DNA of 64,000 bases from Didymodactylos carnosus (lineage: Eukaryota > Rotifera > Eurotatoria > Philodinida > Philodinidae), in assembly GCA_905250885.1 (NCBI GenBank), contig CAJNOQ010000039.1, positions 28,210-92,209 on the forward strand, in the 5' to 3' direction. The notes beneath the pieces are model-generated. The model saw only the letters and a list, made by a program, of their open reading frames with translations. It was not told where the DNA came from and made no database searches. Position numbers and translations under genes: made by a program. Shown one piece after another: positions 58,994 through 64,000 of the stretch. Position 1 is the first letter of the stretch. Each line of letters opens with the position of its first letter.

Positions 58994-61179
58994 GTTGCCA
59001 AAATAATCTGATTAGAACTTTTGTTTCAAGGTATTAAACTTTTACTGCAAGTTGAACATTTTCGTTATTCATACACTACATATTTCCTTCAAACGGTTAA
59101 TATATCATGTTGTGAGCCCATTTTAACAGCATATTTGTAACAAGTAAAGGAATTTAATTTCTATTATCATGTTGTTATCGTCATTTGGTAGGTATAAATT
59201 ACACACACAAAGAAACAATTATATTTTTCATACCCTATGAAAAAACGAACATATATTCACAAACTGGTAAAATCAATATTCATTTCAAGTATTCAACAAA
59301 TAGGCGTTCTCAAATATTTCGAAGTTCCCGCACTCGACTTGTACATTGAGTAATCAATAAACAAACGGTCATTTATCAATTAGAATTTTCAACTATGTAC
59401 AACAATTAGTTCTATACAATTCGTTTAAAAAAGTGAACATATTTTGTTCTTCCAAAAGCAAATATAGTTCATAGAAGCTTTTCGATGAATTTGTGCATCA
59501 AACATTAGCTTTAACATTATTAAAATGACCATATATCGATTTTACAATATTCTTTATTTATTCAAATATAGTCAAAATTGAAAGTTCAGGATGTGTATAT
59601 TATGAATGATTTCATACAAATGAATTTGTTATTGATGATATTTTCCAATGTTAGAGCATCAACATTTTCTGTCAAAATATTTCACATCCTCGATCTTATT
59701 AGTCCACTATAATTAAGAATAGAGAACATAATTTTATTTGTGCCCATTTATTTATCATTGTCAGATTAATTACCAATGGTAAAAGTTTCGTTATACATAA
59801 AAATTTCATTGTAAATCTCTTAATGAAAAAATATTAAAAATTTAGGCAAATTCTAATCATACATAGATTTTTCGATAATCTAAAGACTTTTTTCTTCAGC
59901 TTTACTGCAAATAATAATAAACTACAATAAATACACAATGTAAAATAAAATGTTTTAGTCAAGGTTATATTTATGCTAAATCTACACACGAGATATCAGG
60001 ATAACGTAGTAAAAATTTAATGTATGCTCTGCAAATATCAATTATGTCTCTCAACACTGTATCAGCCAGATAAACATAGTTTTTATTGAATCAAAACGCC
60101 TTTATTCAAATAATAAAATCTATTAAACTTTTTTTTTTCTACTCTTAATACATTTATTTAGAATCCAGGCAAACTGAAGTGTCATCATTATTAATACAAC
60201 TGAGTTTGGTGTATAAAAATACTATTTTATGGTCAGTAGAATTCTGCAGGATTATTATCCTGTATAATGACGCACAATGACGTACAGCGACTCAAAATAA
60301 TTATCCCGTCATTAAAGAAGGAACTGTTCATATTGCAATAATTATAAGTTTCACGTTTATTATACCTTTAGTTTATTGATATTGTAAGTCAAAATAAATA
60401 TTTGTACGAATATTAAATTGTGTATGCGTGGGAGTAGACACAAAACAGAAATCCAGGTAATACATCTCATCATACTTACAAATAAATCATAACTCAGCTT
60501 CAGAGGCGAAAAAGATTCTACACTTTTCCCGTTATCATACATATACTTCGACTAGTATTTTGAATTCATCAAAATCAATTACATATCTCGGAGGTAAAAA
60601 ATGAATCTAACAGTATGGTATCATTTATTGTTCTTTGTTATAATCAAGTATCACACTCTAGAAATAGAATCCATTTGAAAATAAGATGATAAAAGTAGGT
60701 TGGAAAATGGCTGAATTAATCAGTCTCAAAGTTAAGACGGCTGAACCCGACAGTTTCGTCACCGACTTATGTCATCTTACTTCCAGATGGATCAATTTAT
60801 TTCGCCTTATTCTAACATGAATTATTTCTGCCTCAGTTTCGCTGGTATTTTATTTTCCCTATAGTTTTAAAAGTAGTCCTATTGCATGGAATCATGAGAG
60901 TATCCTAGGCCTATCGACTGATCATATAAATAATTTTTGTAAGAATTGCTGCCAAGTTTTGTAAAGAAATCTTCGTTCTTTCTATACCAGTAAAACGCAA
61001 AACAAAAGAGATGAATGATTTCTCCGTCAATTACTAGAATTAAGACAAATAATCATCATACAGAACAAAGGGTCGTAAAATAAGATGAATTAGAATAGTA
61101 AGTAGAACATACATAATACAAGATGGGTAGCATGAGTCGGACATATATACATATATGTATTACAATATTTTGGAAAAAT
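58994..61179. other. Intergenic, no gene recognised
   Basis: About 2.2 kb of very AT-rich DNA; nothing with coding or RNA character was seen. Confidence 0.5.
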
Positions 61180-61619
61180 AATTCATCATTTTTCAAAATA
61201 TTTTTTATTTAAATTGGACCAAGTTTACAATATTTAAAATCAGTATTTCATACTCTTTTTATGTCTGTATTTCACAACTTTCGTCTATGCTTTTGGGTTA
61301 ACTCACACTGACCAAAATAAGAGAATAAGTTTTTGGCTGCGCTAAATTATAGGCTTTTAATGCCATTTCTTCAGAGACATGAAAGCTATTTATCGTTCAA
61401 TGTCTCATGATACAGATAAAAAAATGAAATAATTGGCATTAAAAGCCTATAATTTAGCGCAGCCAAAAACTTATTCTCTTATTTTGGTCGGTGTGGGTTA
61501 ACCCAAAAACATAGACGAAAGTTGTGAAATACAGACTTAAAAAGAGTATGAAATACTGATTTTAAATATTGTAAACTTGGTCCAATTTAAATAAAAAATA
61601 TTTTGAAAAATGATGAATT
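61180..61619. repeat. Foldback element, 186-bp arms, just upstream of a gene
   Basis: 61180-61365 and 61434-61619 are inverted copies with few mismatches (aattcatcatttttcaaaat ... aggcttttaatgcca). The 68-bp centre contains its own small hairpin (agagacat ... atgtctc). The outer right end is 114 bp before the ATG at 61734. Confidence 0.9.
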
Positions 61620-61733
61620 GTTTCTGCAAAATATCGTATTGACCAAGACTGGTTCTATTTAACATATCGTTCATTATTTTCAGTGTAAAAATTCATTTCT
61701 CCTGTTGTCTACGTACAATTATTTGTCATTGGA

Positions 61734-62054
61734 ATGCGTTATTCATTCATATTGGCCTTTGTCGTATTTGTAGTAATTTCTCTATTGGAATTGACCAATT
61801 CATATCCTCGTTCATCACTAGCTAGACTTCGTTCTACATTCGATGACGATGAAATAGAAGATATTGTGCAAAAACCGCGATTTTTTCCTTTTAATCAAGG
61901 TGGAAATTATCAACAACAGCAACTACTACCACAACAACTACAATGTACACCGGCTATATGGACATGTGGCCATCATCGTCCACCATGTTGTCATGGCTTA
62001 ACATGTTATCAAGGAAACGCTAAGAAAGGATCTATCTGTATCACCAAAGGTTGA
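61734..62054 (+). CDS. Secreted six-cysteine knottin-like peptide precursor
   Basis: This intronless 106-residue precursor has a clear signal peptide (basic start, hydrophobic residues 5-19, likely cleavage after T-N-S at 23). A short acidic segment (D-D-D-E-I-E-D, 37-43) and a Gln/Asn-rich linker follow. The C-terminal domain has six cysteines at 71, 78, 85, 86, 91 and 102, spaced C-X6-C-X6-CC-X4-C-X10-C. That order (C-C-CC-C-C) is the inhibitor-cystine-knot pattern of many secreted peptides, including invertebrate neuropeptide-like, antimicrobial and venom-type molecules. The function cannot be told from the pattern; nothing shows it to be harmful. A Kex-type site is not obvious (only K-P-R at 47-49). 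The next ATG is far inside, so the start is secure if the protein is secreted. Confidence 0.7.
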   Translation: MRYSFILAFVVFVVISLLELTNSYPRSSLARLRSTFDDDEIEDIVQKPRFFPFNQGGNYQQQQLLPQQLQCTPAIWTCGHHRPPCCHGLTCYQGNAKKGSICITKG

Positions 62055-62417
62055 AATTAATTGTCGGTACTCATTTTTTGTATTATTTGTGCTCTTTTTT
62101 ATTATATCAGTTGTATCTAAAGTTGCCAGACCTACTTTTTAAACAGATGAATTATGGCTAAACGGTTGCTAAGTCTTTTCTGCACGGGACAAAAGGCATA
62201 ACAATAAAAGACGTAAAAGTTTTCTTTGCAAGAAAAAATAGCTTACATATTATTTCATTCTAATAACAACTACTTAACATTCGATACAAACAATATTTTT
62301 ATATACTAGTTTGTACGGTAGACATTCTATAAGATGCATATGTTTCAAGACTGTGTAATTTAAACAAGACAAAGGACTGATTGATCTACAGAGCATACTT
62401 TTCTTTAATCAAACGTG
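62055..62417. other. Intergenic, 3' flank of the peptide gene
   Basis: AT-rich; an acataaaag-type AATAAA variant (aacaataaaag, near 62199-62209) could serve as polyadenylation signal for the peptide gene. No gene is seen. Confidence 0.35.
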
Positions 62418-63112
62418 TTATGTGTGAATCTGAAGTTTTGCAAGTTGAAACACATGCACATACGAATCAGCTGTTACATCAGTTGAGGCCAGAGCAACAC
62501 CATAAGGACGGAAATGACGATTGGAATCACTATTACCAGAGACTAATAATGGTAGTTCATTCCAGTTCACCTTAAACGTTGCATCTACCTGTAATAACGT
62601 TGACAAACTACAAACAGTAACTAATTGGTAAAGAAAATAAATGCTTGATCACAAGAATCAATGGGGACTCTCGGTACGAAAATATCATGAGATGAAGCTG
62701 AATCGGGTGTTAATTGTTGATGACACCATAAACGAAGATCATCGACAGAATAAATAGATAGACAAGTCAACGAACGATAATAGTTTAATGAACTAGATAT
62801 TTCAGCAGGAGATACTTGCTGAAGTTGTTCATTTTGTATAGCTAAACGAATTTGAGATTAAGTTTATTTAACTGATACCGCTCGTTGAACAATCTTACGA
62901 ACAGATGATGGCGCGCATGTCGATGGTAAACGATTATCCTGATTGCGAATGCTTGATGTGCTAGCAGCTATATGTTGCGAACTACTAATGATTGCTTGTA
63001 CTTGAAAATCGCACTCAGGATATCTTTTGTATGACGAACACCAATAAGATAATTTTATACCAGCTGGGACTTGTTCTTTGATACTGAATGACTTGTGATA
63101 AATTCGTTTCAC
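62418..63112 (-). pseudogene. MULE-type transposase with FLYWCH-like zinc finger, broken
   Basis: Three minus-strand pieces lie in order. 63112-62864 has a FLYWCH-like finger start: Y-H-K-S-F ... L-S-Y-W-C-S-S-Y-K-R-Y-P-E-C-D-F-Q-V. About 62860-62640 reads I-Q-N-E-Q-L-Q-Q-V-S ... S-C-D-Q-A-F-I-F-F-T-N. 62606-62418 reads L-Q-V-D-A-T-F-K-V-N-W-N-E-L-P-L-L-V-S-G, then R-H-F-R-P-Y-G-V-A-L-A-S-T, which is the first catalytic-Asp block of MULE transposases (V-D-x-T-F/Y-K). Stops and frame changes separate the pieces, and the rest of the DDE core is missing after the stop at 62418. Confidence 0.75.
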
Positions 63113-64000
63113 ATATTATTATTTGTATATCTATCGACTACTTTCTAATCGCGTCCCGGCATAACTCTAGAGTGTGAATAAATTGTAGAACTGACCGTGC
63201 TGACTGTATATTTATACTTATGCTTTGTTGAATGATCATGAAATTCATCGCGAATATGTTTTACAGTCATATTATCCATTAAGTAATGTAGGTCTGGGTC
63301 TAACTCCTCTCTAGTTATCGTGGTTTATACTACATGCTTTATTTTAAATTTTGTCAAAAACATTCAAAAACCGTTTTCCAAACAATGTTATCTGTTCTCT
63401 TTTCAGCTATAAAATGTATCAGTTCTCTAAAAACTGGAAAACCACTCTCTTTTAAATTTTTATCCTACATCTTGTATACATTTTTTATCACAAATAATTA
63501 ATTTATTTAGTTGAGCCTATGCGTAAGTATAAGAGTTGAATCTAGAATGAATGAAACAAGAAAAAAAATTAAGGGGTAAAATGAGAATAATACAAAATTG
63601 ATCAGAGCCAAATCGACGCTAAACCCATATTTAAAAGTTGTCCGACGATTTTCTGAATTCATTTTCGTTCATTTTCTATACCCGTTTTAAATCAAAATCC
63701 CGAAATCCGAGTTAGTAATTTTCAATTCAGGAAAAAAGTCCCACCAACAAATTTAGATAAGGGTCATAGTACAAAAGAAAAAAAATTAGAATCCTGCGAT
63801 GAACCATCTAGGAGGCGTAGCAATTTTGCTCCACGAGACCCCTATGCGAGAAAAACGTCATTAGTTAGTTAGTGTAAGTAAGTAAGTTAGACCCGTACCG
63901 TTACCGGTGTAGGGTGAAAAACAAAATCCAATGCACAAATTAAAAAGAAAACTATAGTGTCTTTGGTAAGTGTTTGTAAGTCGCTGTTGTAAGATAAGCC
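63113..64000. other. Intergenic with repeat tail near the window end
   Basis: No gene recognised. At 63850-63915 a (GTTA/GTAA)n-like run leads into taccgttaccggtgtagggtg, which matches 41853-41873 at 20 of 21 positions, the tail part of the SINE-like repeat there. Confidence 0.4.

Overview
This is an AT-rich animal nuclear sequence: short spliceosomal introns (roughly 50-100 bp in most genes), long non-coding stretches, and many decayed transposons. A rotifer, most likely a bdelloid, fits best. The grounds are the style of the F-box protein near the left end, the THAP/FLYWCH-era mix of hAT, MULE, Harbinger, LINE and Ty3/gypsy remnants, and an intronless gene of bacterial/fungal type (L-rhamnose mutarotase). 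The organism call is an inference; nothing in the window names it.

Host genes, left to right: an F-box protein (316-1494, minus); an unidentified five-exon gene (12710-13999, minus); a casein-kinase-1-like pseudokinase (15922-17654, minus); an Aster/GRAMD1-type VASt-domain protein whose GRAM half is not visible (31705-33630, plus); L-rhamnose mutarotase (36541-36867, minus); an uncharacterised protein ending in a PDZ-ligand-like tail (39802-40425, minus); a complete nine-exon phosphatidylserine synthase (50476-52918, plus); tRNA-Arg(UCU) (55849-55921, minus); and a small secreted six-cysteine, knottin-like peptide (61734-62054, plus). They are not co-directional and show no operon-like arrangement. 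Aster proteins and phosphatidylserine synthase both act on plasma membrane/ER phosphatidylserine and sterol biology, but I see no reason to read their 17 kb proximity as functional.

The space between is dominated by mobile DNA. Insertions with target-site duplications visible by eye are: a hAT element with a perfect 8-bp duplication (56281-57167), a hAT-like MITE (37096-37764), and two 5'-truncated LINE insertions (18442-18752 and 34824-35325). Others are recognised from coding remnants: LINE reverse transcriptase (about 21.45-21.9 kb), Ty3/gypsy pol pieces (24.7 and 28.4 kb), a Harbinger transposase start (27.4 kb), a MULE/FLYWCH transposase (62.4-63.1 kb) and an unclassified two-kilobase TIR element (4494-6515). 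A tRNA-headed repeat at 41.83-42.27 kb carries a CORE-SINE-like segment. There are several foldback elements with 80-400 bp arms.

The most unusual pattern is at a larger scale. At least ten separate blocks are each built from one short, often palindromic word repeated in both orientations, and the word differs from block to block (for example AAGTCCG, AGGATCCT, TTCTTATAAGAA, CAAGTACTTG, TTAATCATGATTAA, GGCCCGGC). Where element ends can be seen, the blocks are subterminal, so they may be family-specific transposase-binding arrays.
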